A DNA stretch of 64,000 bases from Anaeramoeba flamelloides (taxonomy: Eukaryota; Metamonada; Anaeramoebidae). The notes below the pieces were generated by a model. It had not been told where the DNA came from and did no database searches. It was given only the letters and a program-made list of their open reading frames with translations. The position numbers were made by a program, and so were the translations under genes. Numbering within the stretch: position 1 is the first letter of the stretch; each line of letters opens with the position of its first letter. Below, in pieces: positions 34,905 to 46,989 of the stretch. Where the stretch lies: contig JANTQA010000023.1 of the NCBI GenBank assembly GCA_027625915.1, positions 19,096,001 to 19,160,000 on the forward strand, written 5' to 3'.

Positions 34905-36077
34905 TTATTAGAAACAAATAATTTTTAGGTTTGTAATAGGATTTTAAAAATTAAAAAAAAAAAAACTCTAAAAAAGAAAAGTTAAATTTATGTTTTTATT
35001 TTATTTTTTTTTGTTTTGGGTGAGGGGTAAATAAAAAACTTGATATTTTGAATCAAGACAATTGTGAAGAAATGAAATTCAAAATTTTCTAAAACAAGAA
35101 TTTCCTGTTAAAATAATCTTTTTCAAGAATTATTCAAACTATTTTTGAGTGAAGTGATTGATTAATTAAAATCTAACTGTTTGATAGTGAACTTGTTTTG
35201 ATTTACCCATCCTTTTTATTCCAGATTATTTTTTAGGAAACCGGGAATTTATCCATTTTTTAATTTGACCCTCTAACTCAATTGTTTGTGATCAAAAACG
35301 TTCTTCAAATTATACCACTCAAAGAAAGTGGATAAAGTGTGGTTTGACTGCTTTTTTTCATCAAGAAGATAGGGTGACTTTAAAAAAAAGTTTTCAAAAA
35401 TAGTTAATCAACATTGAAAAATCCTATTATATCTCTTTCTAAGACTATTTCGAGAACTTTATATTTCTCTCTTTTTGGAAATGGACAAAATCAAACTGTT
35501 TGTTACAATCATTAATCAAACACTTTTTGAATTACATTGATCACTAACTTTACATTCCTTCAAAACATGTTTTGAAAACAAAGTTTTACTCCATTTTTCA
35601 AAAAAAAAATAGCATTCAGTGTTTTAAGTCAAAAAAAAATCTTCTAATAAATTTCATAGTAAAATTCAAACAAATTTTACTGAATCTTGAAATTGAAAAA
35701 TCAAGTTAAAAACTCTGATTACTTTCTAATACCTGACTTACTTTAAAGCCATTTTCTTGAAATGAATTATTGTTTTTCAAAGTATGATCCAATTTCCTCC
35801 AATGGGTAAAAGTTTTCAAATTCAATAAATTTTTCAAATTATTTAAGACAATTTTTTTTTATTTGAAAGAAGACAGAAATCCACAATCTTTGATAGAAAG
35901 AGAATAAAATATCAATTTTAAAATGCAGCAAATATTACAATAACTCAATACATAATCTGAAAAAGGTCAAAAAGTAACAATAATTATTTTTAACAGGAAA
36001 AAAATATAATTTTTCTTTTTTAAAATATTTTTTGCAAACAATTTTTTCTTTTTTTTAAATAAAAATACGAGAAAAAA
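34905..36077. other. Intergenic stretch with an exon-like fragment
   Basis: A minus-strand frame ending at a perfect GTAAGT donor near 35750 reads LKTFTHWRKLDHTLKNNNSF and on to QENGFK, which looks coding. However, a stop lies upstream without an ATG or AG between, and no next exon is found. The rest is AT-rich. Confidence 0.25.
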
Positions 36078-37090
36078 AATCAAACTATCAAATTAAAAAT
36101 TCCCACAAAATACCTTTTTAAAATCTGGGAAATTCAACTAAAAGAGTACAAGAACGATTTCTGAATTTGTTCATGTGTTTTTTTGTATAAAAATCCTTGT
36201 TTTTTTTATTAACTGTAAAGTGATCAAAATAATTTAGTATATAACCACAATAATCCTTATTTCAAAATATTAACCTGCTTTTTTTTCTTCTGGTTACAAG
36301 GCAACATACAATTTACTGCCAAATAGTATACCCAAGTTCAAATCGATTTTGAAAGTAAAGTACTGGATATTTTCAGTAAAATTTAAATTATTAATGCAAT
36401 TAGTTTAAATTTTTTCCTATTTTTCTCAATTAATTTTGAATTTTTTTGTTTTTGTGGTGGATTAAATTAACTTAATAATAACTCTATTTTTTGAGATAAA
36501 TTTTTCAATTTGATCCTTTATTTTTAGAATTTCATTTTTGAATAATAGAACTTTAAGAAACCACTTTCATATTTATTTCTGGTTTATTATCAGTTTCTTT
36601 GATCGGTTGATGTATAGGTCTTCGATAACAAAAAAACAAGCTTTTTATTTTGAAACAGTATTAATTTTTTTACATGCTTTATTTTAACTACAGTAATACC
36701 TTTCTGGTATCCCCCCCAAAAGAGTTTAGGTAACTTGTCAATATATTTGGTGTTTTGTTTTTCCAGTAAATTCCAATTAACAATTGGAGACGTTTGGATT
36801 TGTTTGTTTTTTAAAAAAGTATTTTAGATTCTCTCTTGACATTTCTACTCCAAATCACTGCCTTTCTTTTTTAAATGCAATAGAATGTTACCAAATCAAC
36901 TAAATATACTGACAAGTTTCCAGACTCTTTGAACATGCCAAAAAAGTATCATCGTAAATATAAAAAAACAACAAATTTTACACAAAAAAAACATGAACAA
37001 TACAGAAATGGTTCTTGTACTCTTTTAGTTGAATTTTCCAAATTTTAAAAAAGTATTTTGTTAGAATTTTTAATTTGATGGTTTTTAATC
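36078..37090 (+). mobile_element. Inverted-repeat element J, with a family B MITE nested inside
   Basis: Arms of about 100 bases face each other: the left contains GGGAAATTCAACTAAAAGAG, TACAAGAACG and TTCATGTG; the right has the reverse complements in reverse order (CATGAAC, GTTCTTGTACTCTTTTAGTT, GAATTTTCC). A complete family B MITE lies just inside the left arm. No transposase is recognisable. Confidence 0.65.
36215..36695 (-). mobile_element. Tc1/mariner-like MITE, family B copy 5 (inverted, nested)
   Basis: It starts TAAAGTGATCAAAATAA (one base from consensus) and ends TTTAACTACAGTA. Internal blocks match the other copies. It lies inside element J, so it arrived later than J. Confidence 0.7.
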
Positions 37091-37120
37091 AATAATTAAT
37101 AAAGTTATATTAAATCATTA

Positions 37121-37839
37121 CTGTTGAGAGATTAATGTTGGGCAGAGAAAAATAGTTGGACACTATTTTTAATGGGGAAAATTACTGAAAATGATTTTTA
37201 ATTTCGACCCTAATAAAAAAAATTTTTTTATAGCATCTATTTAACCTTTTTATAACAAAATTTCCTTTTAAATGATGATTTTTTCAATATTTTTGAAAAA
37301 ATATTCTTGTAACAGGATTATAACTAGTTACAATTTTTATAAGACATTTTATAACAAAGATTTATGTTTTAAAAAAATTTTTTTTAAAAATTTATAACAT
37401 TTTAAACGTTTATAATACCTTTACAGCACCTTTATAACATGTTATAAAAACATTTTTTTATTTGGGATTGGTTTGTCAAATAACTAAAGAAAATAAAAAT
37501 AATCCACTTATTAGAATAACGATTAATGTAATTCTACTTTTTCAAAACTGTATCTCTTATAATCTAAAGCAAGTTTAAAAATTATCATTTTCAGAATTAA
37601 TAGTAAACTTTACTAAAACTTGGATTTTTGTTAAAATAGCATGATCTACTTTAGTTATCAACTATTCAAATAAGTATTCTACACACACCACAAATTAATG
37701 AACTTGTAACACAAATAAACCTGGATTCATGTAAAATTCACCTCGTTATCAATAGGATTTGATTTTCAATTTTACGAATGTTCCCAATTAAAAACAATGT
37801 CCAACCATTTTTCTGTGTCAAACATTTTTCTCTCAACAG
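37121..37839 (+). mobile_element. Inverted-repeat element K with TTA flanks
   Basis: Ends of about 65-70 bases: left CTGTTGAGAGATTAATGTT, continuing through GAGAAAAATAGTTGGACA; right is the near reverse complement (TGTCCAACCATTTTTCTGTG ... CTCTCAACAG). TTA flanks both sides, consistent with a 3-base target duplication of the PIF/Harbinger type. There is no transposase; the interior is AT-rich with repeated TTATAAC words. Confidence 0.65.
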
Positions 37840-38484
37840 TTAATTGAGTTATTAAAAACTCAATGATTAATAGAATCAAATATAATTTATTATTGTTTTA
37901 ATTTATTTAAATATTTATCAAACTAATAAAGTTAATCAAAGTTTTAATTCTAATAAAAAAAATATATAGATATTACCAAAAAATGTCTTTAAAATATTAA
38001 GAGTGATTCCTTTATACTGAATATTTCGAAAAAAATATTTTTACCTTTTAAAATTCAAGAGATTTAATAAATTATTATGTAAAAAATAAATAAACAATTT
38101 TTTCAGAACTTTAATTTATTCAGTAATTGATTTATTTTTCTTCTATTTTTAAAATAAGATTCAAGTTATAATGTTATTTATTCATACATAATCTGAAAAA
38201 TGAATAAAAGTGAGATTTTCTGAAAAATAAACAGGTTTGATAAATTTTTCTTTTTCTTTTAAATTCCAAAAATCCAAACAATAAAAGATCTGGATCTTTT
38301 TGACTGGAAATTTCATTTGGAAAAAGGATACTTTTAAAAATGTGAATTGATTTCATTAAAGTTGAAAGGGTTTAAGTACCAGGCTTAATCATATCTATAT
38401 GTAAATAATTACTCGATTATCTTTGGGAAAAATAAAGAAAGAATAGTTCATTGTTGCTTAAGGTTTACAATCCCGAAAAATTGA
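37840..38484. other. AT-rich spacer with one short ATG frame
   Basis: A minus-strand frame, 38356-38174 (60 codons), starts with ATG (MKSIHIFKSILFPNEISSQK) and has ordinary composition but no known domain. Everything else is spacer. Confidence 0.3.
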
Positions 38485-38995
38485 AAAAGTGTCAGCTTGT
38501 TTCGGGTATTGTGGCTTGTTAATTTGGTTCTTATCTGATCGATCTTTTACTTGGTAAAGGTTTTAGTACTAGTTCAAAAATATATTTTTTGGTAATTTTT
38601 TTTTTTTTTTTTCAGAAATCAGAATTAAAGAGTGAAAGACTAATACTAAGATGATTATAAGCTAAGTTATAAAAAAATAAGTTTTGTGAATTTTCAATTG
38701 AAATTTTAATTATCTTTATTTTTTATTTGGTGTTTTTTAACGAATTTTTTTTTTTTTTTTTAATTAAGATTATAAAAAATAAATAAATATTTCAATTGAA
38801 AACACAAAAATAAAAATTCATTCTTAAATATCCACCAATCTATTGGTCTTTCACAGATATATTCAGATTTTGAAAAAAAAAAAAATATGAAAAGTTCATT
38901 TTTGAACTAGTACTAAAACCCCTACCAAGTCAAAGATTGATCAGATAAGAACCAAATTAACTAGACACAATACACGAAACAAGATGACCAATTTT
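38485..38995 (+). mobile_element. Inverted-repeat element I
   Basis: Arms of roughly 100 bases: left GTCAGCTTGTTTCGGGTATT through TTAATTTGGTTCTTATCTGA and TTTTAGTACTAGTTCAAAAA; right is the near reverse complement, ending AAACAAGATGAC. About 280 bases of AT-rich filler lie between. A truncated copy is at 5490-5720. Confidence 0.7.
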
Positions 38996-40054
38996 CAATT
39001 TTAAGGTATTGTAAAATTTAATGGAGTTTTTATTTCATTAAAAATTATTCCAAGTAAACAAAGAAACCTTAAAATTAATTCAGCCTTTTATAAAGCGAAG
39101 ACTTTTTTCAATTTTTTTTTTTTAAAAAGTAAATACCTTTTTTTTTTTGAAATAAACTTTTTGAGAATTTTTATTTACAAAAAAATATGAGGAAAAAGCT
39201 TGGTGTGAAAAAAAGTATTTTTTTTCTAATAATTTTTCCCTTTATTAATACTGTAAACTAAGAAAAATACTAAGAAAGTCAATCTCATATAGAGAAAAAA
39301 ATACTCACTTTTTTAAAACAGCCTTCTAGATTAAAACCCTTTGGTATAAAAAAGAGGTTTTCCTATAATAAATTTGATTTACCCCTTATTTCATCCCCCC
39401 CCCCCCCCACCCCATGATTAAACTATTTCCAAAAAAACTGAGAAAATATATTCTAAAATATATCATTTGAACTCAATCTTCAAAAATGTTTTTGAACATC
39501 CAAAATCATTAAACATCAATTATCTATTATTGGTAATAATCCAATTTGTTTCTTAGTATTGTATTACATAAAGAAAAGATATTAACATTTATGATCTTGA
39601 TTTTATCTGATATTTTTTCGCAGTTAAATTGGTGTTTATTATTTTCTTTTTGATAGAAAAAACCGTTTTCATAACTTGTTTAATCTCAATAAAATTTCAA
39701 ATGAATTGAAAACAATTTAAAACATTTTTTTGTTTAAAAAATCATTTGTATCCTTTCGATATTTCCATTTTTTTCTTGAAATTGGTTGTACATTGTTTTC
39801 TGCAAAAAAAGTGCTATTTTTTTTTTCATTTTTTGGAAATATTTCATCCAACATATTTTGAATTAAATACCTTAGTCATTGATTCAATTCATTAGTAAAT
39901 ATTAAACTTATTTTTGTATTACCAATTAACGAATACTTTCCAATAAAAAAGATGATTTAATATGAAAAGTAAAAAAAAACACCCCACTTTTTTGGAAATA
40001 CCATACGTTATTTCTGTTAAATTTCAGATAATTATTCAGAAAAAAATAGTCTTG
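38996..40054. other. AT-rich spacer with a poly-C tract
   Basis: No gene is supported. A run of 14 C at 39395-39408, followed by A and CCCC, is striking in such an AT-rich sequence. Confidence 0.5.
39395..39413 (+). repeat. Homopolymer C tract
   Basis: Fourteen C, one A, then four C. The opposite strand is a long G run that could stack into a G-quadruplex. Confidence 0.9.
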
Positions 40055-40310
40055 TCAACTTTTTTTCAGCGAATCTCTAGTAACGAAAAATCTATAATAC
40101 TTGTTTCAAAAATTGTTTTGATTTTTTTTTTGATTTTTGGTTTTATTTTTTTTTTAATAATTAAATCATCAAATATTTATTTATTTATAATTAATTTAAA
40201 AGTGAATTATTAATCATATTTCATGATTGGTTTGTTTTTGAATACAAATGGATTTATTTATTTTTTAAATTTAAAATTTTAGAGGAGTAATAATGTTTGA
40301 AATGAAGTTT
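40055..40310 (+). repeat. Dispersed repeat A, copy 3 (diverged)
   Basis: It matches the right block of repeat A: TTTTTTTCAGCGAATCTCTA, then AAAAATCTATAATACTTGTT, the T-rich stretch and AAGTGAATTATTAATCA. It lacks a clear TA microsatellite. The plus-strand frame at 39962-40213 runs into it and is not a supported gene. Confidence 0.55.
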
Positions 40311-40644
40311 AGTTTCTTCTAAAAATCAATTTTTATCAAAAAAACCCCAAAAATCTAAACATAATCTCTCCATGTGCATACATTTCTGAATAAAAAAAAC
40401 AAAAGAAAAAAAAAAACTTTATTAATTAATAATTCCCATATTTTAATATTTTTTATTTCTTTTTTCAAAAAATAATTTATAATGAAAAATTATTAAACCA
40501 ATAAAAAATTGTTAAAAAAAAAAAATTTGTTTTGAAATTAAAATTAATGGTTTATTAATAAAAAAAAAAAAAATCAAATAAATAAATAATAATAAAATAA
40601 AAAAAAAAGGAAAAAGAGGGTTAGAAACAAAAAAAAAAAAAAAA

Positions 40645-43600
40645 TTAATTTCTAGGCTCAATTTTTAAACTTAAATTATATAAATAATTATTATCAAATA
40701 AATTATTTTGATATAATAAAAAGTTTTGAATCAATGGGATTTGATGGAAATTGAATTCTACGACTTGTAATTTACAGATATCAAAAACGATTTTGGAGAT
40801 CTTTCTATAGCGTTGGAAATTGATGTGGCCATTTTCCAAAAATTTGGGCATTCCATCGTAAATAAAGGTCAAGTCTGATAATAGCATCCCAAGATAGGGT
40901 ATGCATTTGCCCCGTGCCATCATTTTTCTGACTATTATAAAATTCTTTTTATTGTCTACAACTTTTTTCAAATTTTGCAAATCATTCAAGTCCTTCTGAG
41001 AAACGGAATTCCATGTTTTTTTTAAACGGTGTATGGATGGTGCATCCAGACCAGCAAGAATGGCCATCATTGAATTGATATTTTTCAAATTATAGCAATT
41101 CTGAGCAATCCTGATACATTTTTTAACCACCTTTGCCCGTTTCTCGGTAACACTATATTGTAAAATCTGCGTTGAAATCAACAACGCGGTGTGGTTAAAC
41201 CTTTGGATAAATTTGTGTACATTTGGTGCGTTAGCTTCTCGCTCCTTCAAAGTTGCGCCTTTATTCCAATTTAAATTTAGTAATTCATTAGGGTGGATTT
41301 TTTGAAACAATTGGTGGTCAAGTATCGTGATTTGCCTGGCAAACTCTAAAGAATTTATTTTAATGAAATCCAATCTTCCATTGGTTAAAGCTTTTTTTTT
41401 ATTAAAAAATGGTGTTGGAATTGATTGCATTTTTTTTTCCTTTTCTAATTCTTTATTATTTTCCCCTAATTCTTTATTATTTTGATTGTTCATTTCATCA
41501 CCCATATTTTTATTGCCGCCCATATTACTGCCACCACTACTTCCACTTTCACCGCCGCCACTATTTACGTTCTTATTAAAAAGTTTTGATAAATCACCAA
41601 TCCAAATTTGCTTAAAATATGTAATGTTTTCATTAGATTCAAACAGCTGCAAATACATTAAAATTTCCGAACACTTTTTCCTAATTTCGATTTCGTTATT
41701 ATCCTTTTCTTGCGATATAAAATAATAAAAAGATTTCCTAAATTGTGTATTTGATTGGAAATGGTATGGGAATATCTTGATCCAATACAACAAGCAATCT
41801 AATATTTTAAATTTTTTTTTTGGTAACAAATATAATTTCCAATATTTCCTTTGTTCTTCAGAGATCAATATTGGCGCCCTCGCTGAATATTGATTAATAA
41901 CCATCGACAGCAATTCACTCAACGAAGTAACAATAGACTTATAAGACAAAAAAAACGCAAATCGATACGAAACAGTCCCTTTTAAAAATTCACTTGATTG
42001 GATCGACCCGATCCCGAATAACAGCTCATTAATTAAACTAGACAGTATCCCACTTTTGACCCTGTAATATATTTTGTTTTGATATTTTAAAGAAGTTCTT
42101 ACATTACTATTAGTAAAATATAATAATTGCAAATCATCATTTTTGATCAAGATTGTATTTTCCAAGTCTTCAAAAATTTCTGGATCTTGTCCTTTGTAGC
42201 CAATTGAATTTGAATAGTTTTTTTTCAGATTTGAATTTGATGAATTATTTTTTTTTTTCCATCTAAAAAATTTTTTTCCTTCAATTTCATTAAGATCATC
42301 ATCTTCGCCACCACTTTCTTTTCCTTCTTCACCGTTATTACCACCACCACCGCTTGTACTCTTACTCTTATTATTATCGTTATTGTTGCTATTGGGATTT
42401 TCTTTTTCATCTATTAAATTTGATAAATGTTTACCTTTAAAAACAAAAGAATTATTTTCATTATTCTTAGTCGTTTTATTCTCTTGATTTCTCGTTTTAG
42501 AATTGTCTTTTAAATTGTTAGGTTTGGTATTAAAATCCATTATTTTTCTGTTTGTGAATGAATGATCATTTTCAGACGAAGTGAAATCCAAACTATCGTC
42601 ATTTCCATTTGGAACTTTTTTTAAATGATATACCAAATCATGGCTAACTGATCTTATCAGTGGTTGCTCTGAATTTTGGGAATATTTGTCCATTTGTTTT
42701 TGATGATCAAAACTTGAACCCTTGTTATTATTATTATTATTGTTGTTGTTGTTGTTGTTGTTGTCGTCGTCATTGTTGTTAATTATTTCTCTTGCACTTG
42801 GATGCCCAAAAGATTGACTTTGGTTCATATATATTTGTGGATTATTATTATCACTATTTGTATAATTGTTGCCTCGATCTTGTCTTTGGGATTTTCCCTC
42901 TTTTTGCGGAGAGAATTGTGAAGAGTACATTAGCCTATTTTTAATTTTTAAAGAACGAGTTTTTTTTTTATTTTTCTTTCTTGTTTCCTTTTTTTTTTTC
43001 TTCTTATCCTTATTCTTATTTTTATTCTTACCCTTATTTTTATTTTTATTTTTATTCTTATTCTTATTCTTTTGGTTTTTGTTGTTACCATTACCCCCTT
43101 GATTCATACAATTATTTTCTTTTTTTTCAGACAAATTTAGAAAGCCAATCTTTAACGAATCAAGGACAAATGTGTTCGAGAAGGAATTAAATGTATCAAG
43201 AACTTTAAAAGGTATTTCTTGAATATTAACAGTTTCTTCGGATTGTAAATCAATGTAACTGTTCCCATTTGAATTCAAACCTTTCAGACTGAATTTTCGA
43301 TTTGATCGTAACCGATTTTGTTTTAAGTTTTGTCTTTTTAAAAAAATTTGTTTTTTTTTTTGCTTCTTTTCATTACCATACCGAGAAGAATTTTCGTTAT
43401 ACAGTTGGTAACTTTGAGAAAATTTTATTAAAGGATCTGACAATGGCTTTTTCTTTGGCTTTTTGGTTTTTTCGGTTTGTTCCAGTTTTTCAAAACTTTC
43501 AAGACTTGAGGTCGTTAAAAATGAAAACCAATCTTCTTTTGAATTATTATTGTTCATATCTGTGCCAGTGTTCAATGTATCTGTATTGTTTGTGTTTAAA

Positions 43601-44397
43601 CTGGTTGCTGTATTGATTGCTCTTGAACTTGTTGTCTTATTTGTGCTTGTTGTTGTTATTTGGTTTAATTTCTGGTTAATGTTTGTGTATGAGTTATTTC
43701 GTTTATTAAGATTGCTACTCGTTCTAGTCTCAGTTTTGTGATGTGTAATTGCACGTTGAAGATTTGAAGCTGAATAGCTTCTTATATTCTTTTGATTTGG
43801 GAATTCCTTGTTTTGGTTTTCTTTTGTTCGCATTTGGGACAGCTTTTTTTGCTCGACAGTTGTTTTCTTCAGAGACAAATTATAATTTATTGAATTTTGA
43901 ATTATGGTTTGAATCATATTTTGGACATACTCGCCTCTTGTTTTTTCCGTTTTTTTTTTTATTTCTCGATTTTTACCAAGATCTTTTTCAGATTGGGCAA
44001 ACACTTTCTTTTTTTTTTTGTTACTTGAAAGCAGTGTTTGTCGATTTTTTTTTTTTTGTTCTTTTGAGATGCCCCTCCTTGGACTAAGACTTTTTTGGGT
44101 TTTGGATTTAAAAAAAATTGTTTTTCTTTTTAGTTGTTGAAGATTTGATTTCTTTTTGTTTTTCTTTTTTTGAGTTGTTGGTGAATAGGTTTTTTTTCTT
44201 TCATTTCTTGAATTTTTTTTCTTTTGGATCGGCTTGAGTGTTTGATCTATAAATGATCGATTGTTGTTATGATATTTAATAACAAGTGTAGCACACGTTG
44301 GCACTTTTGCTGTCTTTTGAAACGGTACATCTTCAGACGAAAAAAGACATTCTGGAAGGAAATTTTCGATTGTATTTAAATTGTTGTAATCATTCAT
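40645..44397 (-). CDS. Ras guanine nucleotide exchange factor (RasGEF)
   Basis: One exon, 1250 residues, ATG at 44397, TAA at 40645. Residues 1-790 are low complexity (Lys/Asn/Gln/Ser, with runs such as KNKNKNKN and poly-Asn). Around 790-905 lies the RasGEF N-terminal (REM) module, with KSGILSSLINELLFG and LLYWIKIFPYHF. The CDC25-type catalytic domain fills about residues 1005-1250: EFARQITILDHQLFQKI, NAPNVHKFIQRFNHTALLIS, MMAILAGLDAPSIHRLKKTW, CIPYLGMLLSDLTFIYDGMP and FQRYRKISKIVFDIC. It should catalyse GDP release from a Ras-family GTPase at the plasma membrane. No Rho, PH, kinase or DEP domain is seen, so membrane targeting and upstream control are unknown. The order REM then CDC25 and the motif set are canonical. 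Confidence 0.95.
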   Translation of the reverse strand: MNDYNNLNTIENFLPECLFSSEDVPFQKTAKVPTCATLVIKYHNNNRSFIDQTLKPIQKKKNSRNERKKTYSPTTQKKKNKKKSNLQQLKRKTIFFKSKTQKSLSPRRGISKEQKKKNRQTLLSSNKKKKKVFAQSEKDLGKNREIKKKTEKTRGEYVQNMIQTIIQNSINYNLSLKKTTVEQKKLSQMRTKENQNKEFPNQKNIRSYSASNLQRAITHHKTETRTSSNLNKRNNSYTNINQKLNQITTTSTNKTTSSRAINTATSLNTNNTDTLNTGTDMNNNNSKEDWFSFLTTSSLESFEKLEQTEKTKKPKKKPLSDPLIKFSQSYQLYNENSSRYGNEKKQKKKQIFLKRQNLKQNRLRSNRKFSLKGLNSNGNSYIDLQSEETVNIQEIPFKVLDTFNSFSNTFVLDSLKIGFLNLSEKKENNCMNQGGNGNNKNQKNKNKNKNKNKNKGKNKNKNKDKKKKKKETRKKNKKKTRSLKIKNRLMYSSQFSPQKEGKSQRQDRGNNYTNSDNNNPQIYMNQSQSFGHPSAREIINNNDDDNNNNNNNNNNNNNKGSSFDHQKQMDKYSQNSEQPLIRSVSHDLVYHLKKVPNGNDDSLDFTSSENDHSFTNRKIMDFNTKPNNLKDNSKTRNQENKTTKNNENNSFVFKGKHLSNLIDEKENPNSNNNDNNKSKSTSGGGGNNGEEGKESGGEDDDLNEIEGKKFFRWKKKNNSSNSNLKKNYSNSIGYKGQDPEIFEDLENTILIKNDDLQLLYFTNSNVRTSLKYQNKIYYRVKSGILSSLINELLFGIGSIQSSEFLKGTVSYRFAFFLSYKSIVTSLSELLSMVINQYSARAPILISEEQRKYWKLYLLPKKKFKILDCLLYWIKIFPYHFQSNTQFRKSFYYFISQEKDNNEIEIRKKCSEILMYLQLFESNENITYFKQIWIGDLSKLFNKNVNSGGGESGSSGGSNMGGNKNMGDEMNNQNNKELGENNKELEKEKKMQSIPTPFFNKKKALTNGRLDFIKINSLEFARQITILDHQLFQKIHPNELLNLNWNKGATLKEREANAPNVHKFIQRFNHTALLISTQILQYSVTEKRAKVVKKCIRIAQNCYNLKNINSMMAILAGLDAPSIHRLKKTWNSVSQKDLNDLQNLKKVVDNKKNFIIVRKMMARGKCIPYLGMLLSDLTFIYDGMPKFLENGHINFQRYRKISKIVFDICKLQVVEFNFHQIPLIQNFLLYQNNLFDNNYLYNLSLKIEPRN

Positions 44398-44689
44398 CTT
44401 TTTGGTAAAACAAAAAAAGAATAAGTTTGAAAATCATCTTTTTTTTTTTTTGAAAAAAATGTTTATTTAGAATTGTTTTTTATTGGTTGATTAACTCTTA
44501 TGGTTACAGTAGAACTATTGTTCAGAATTTAAATTAATTGCAAAGTGTTTTGAGTAATTAAAATATGTTGAATTTTCGATTTGCGAAAATAAATATTCGG
44601 ATTTATGAAAAAAGAAAATCGATTTCTTGTTTGTTGACAAGACCTAAAAAATATAATAAACTCACTTTACAACCAAAATAATACTTTGA

Positions 44690-45340
44690 GGATTTACAGG
44701 ATGAGCTACGAGCCAGGAGAAGCCTAAGATTGTAGTATGTTACTATTGGGTTTTAATCACATTGGTTTATCAGGGTTTGTGTGTCTCTAAAAAAAAGATT
44801 AGTAAAACCTTAATAAAAGCTGATTGGTCTCAATTAAGAATGATCCTTTATATTAGTAAAAAAAAACCCAACAATTTCTGAAAAAAATCAACATTTTAAG
44901 TCAAATTTAAATGTTGAGACATCAATATTCAGACTCCAAAGTTGCAAAATATATTTCTTAAATTTCTGGCGAAAGGTAGATTAGTAGCTAAAAAATTTAT
45001 TGTTTTAAAAAAATTAAATAATTAAACAATAAATTTTTTTTACAAATTATTTCTAAAAATATTGGAAATATAGTGATATTAAAATTAGATTTATAAAAAG
45101 GAAACAAAACATATTAGTCTTTGTGTATTTATGTTGATGATTATTGAGTTAATCTTGGAAATTAAAAAAGTATAAAAAATAGTTACTTTAGGGAAGTTCT
45201 AAATCTAATTTATTAAATACTAGAATACTATGATTTGGAATTTCTATTTTTAGATTTGGTAAAGGTATAAAAAAAAATATTTCCAAAATGAAAATTTTTA
45301 ATTAGTGTTCATTAGTAAAAAATGTAAATAATTTATTTTT
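44690..45340 (+). repeat. Repeat H, copy 1
   Basis: It matches the reverse complement of 54690-55330. Shared blocks include AGCCTAAGATT, GTCTCTAAAAAAA, ATGATCCT, GACATCAATATTCAGAC and GTAGATTAGTAGCTAAAAAA (or variants). No coding sequence; class unknown. Confidence 0.65.
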
Positions 45341-46989
45341 CAATAATATTTCAAATAGATTTTTTAGGCTTATTTGATCCATGGTGCATTAATACCATTA
45401 ACACTCGATTTCAAAATGATTTGGTGTAGATAAATTTATAGTTACGTTGATGCCTTAAAAGGTTCAAAAAGATAAAAAAAAAATCATAATTTGAATTATA
45501 AAAGTTCGTGAACGATTTCTAAAATAATCCTAAACTTGAAGACCAAAATATTGAAGAAAATGAACTTGTTTCTGAAGTTATTTGACGTTGATTAAGGCGA
45601 TTAGGTTATATTATATTAAATAATATAAATGGAATAAAATAGAAATAAACTCTATCATACCATGTGTAAAATCAACTAGTTAGGTACTTTATGTGGACAA
45701 ATATTGCAGTTTTGGTATCTTTATTTTTTAACATTTTATGAAAAACAGATTATATATAACTTTCAAAGCAAAAAAAAAATAATAATGAACAAAATAAATA
45801 AATCAATAAAATTAAATAAAAAAAAAACTGCAAAATATAACAATAAATTTTTGAAAACAAAATCTTATTCTTCAATATAAGTACTTCTCTAGATATATCA
45901 TCTCTGTATTCCAATTTAAAACATAATAAAGTATTCCTTGACCTTATGTAAGTTCAAATATATAGACCTCTTTCTTGAAACAAATGATGACAATGATCAA
46001 GAAATTTTCTATATCATCGAAAATAACTACTAAAATATTTGGAATTAGGGTAAAAGAACCTTCAAAATGAAGTTTATCCCTTTTATTATTTTTTTATTAT
46101 TATCTTTCATTTCTTACTTTTCATGTTTTTTTTTTTTCTTTCTTATTTTATTGAATCACTTCGTTACTATGAACCAATAAAATAAAAGTAAATAAAAAAA
46201 AAAGATTTTTGAAAAAAACTTGAGCCAATATGATCTTTAAGTTAATTTCAATTTTGATAATTTTTTTCTTTTCGCTACTTTTAAGAGTTTTAAAAACTTT
46301 TGAAAATATTTCTTAAAATATCTCTCATAACTCAAAAAAATATTTTAACATTTTTTTTTATCTTAAAATCCAAATAATAAAGTGCCAAATATTACTTCTT
46401 TTTTTGCATTTTTTTCTTTTTTATTGATTTTTTTAATTGATATTTTTTTTAAAAAAAAGAAATTAAAAATAAATTTGACTCAATTTTTTACAATTTGTTT
46501 TTGTTTATCAGGAATTTATTGATTATATTATTTTTTTAATATTTTCACAAATATTTCAAAAATTCTTTGTTGTGAAAAGTCAATTTCTGAATTAATTTCT
46601 TGAAAAGGTTTTAAAATTCTCACATTGACGATTATCCCTATTGTTTTTTTTTTATAATACAAAGTGAATTTATATATTTGCTTCATCTCGTTTTTCTACT
46701 TTAGTGATTTGACATTATTAACTTTTCTGTTTTCGAAATAAACTTTTATGATGATTCTATTCTATTTCAAAATTTTCATTTTCGGTTTTTCATATTGTTC
46801 GTTATTGTATTAAAAATAAGTTTAAAAATAAATTACAAATTCATTATTTATAAAAGGGTACAATTAAATTAAGGCTGTATGATTAAAGTTAATACTTTAA
46901 CATTTGCCTATACGATTAATATGTATTAAATTTAATATTCTCTTTGGATTCAATTAATTAAATTCTTTTTTCTGTTTTTTTTTTTTTTA
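45341..46989. other. AT-rich spacer
   Basis: No gene is supported. A 22-codon open frame near 45535-45600 (ending NIEENELVSEVI) looks coding but has no start or splice context. Confidence 0.45.
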
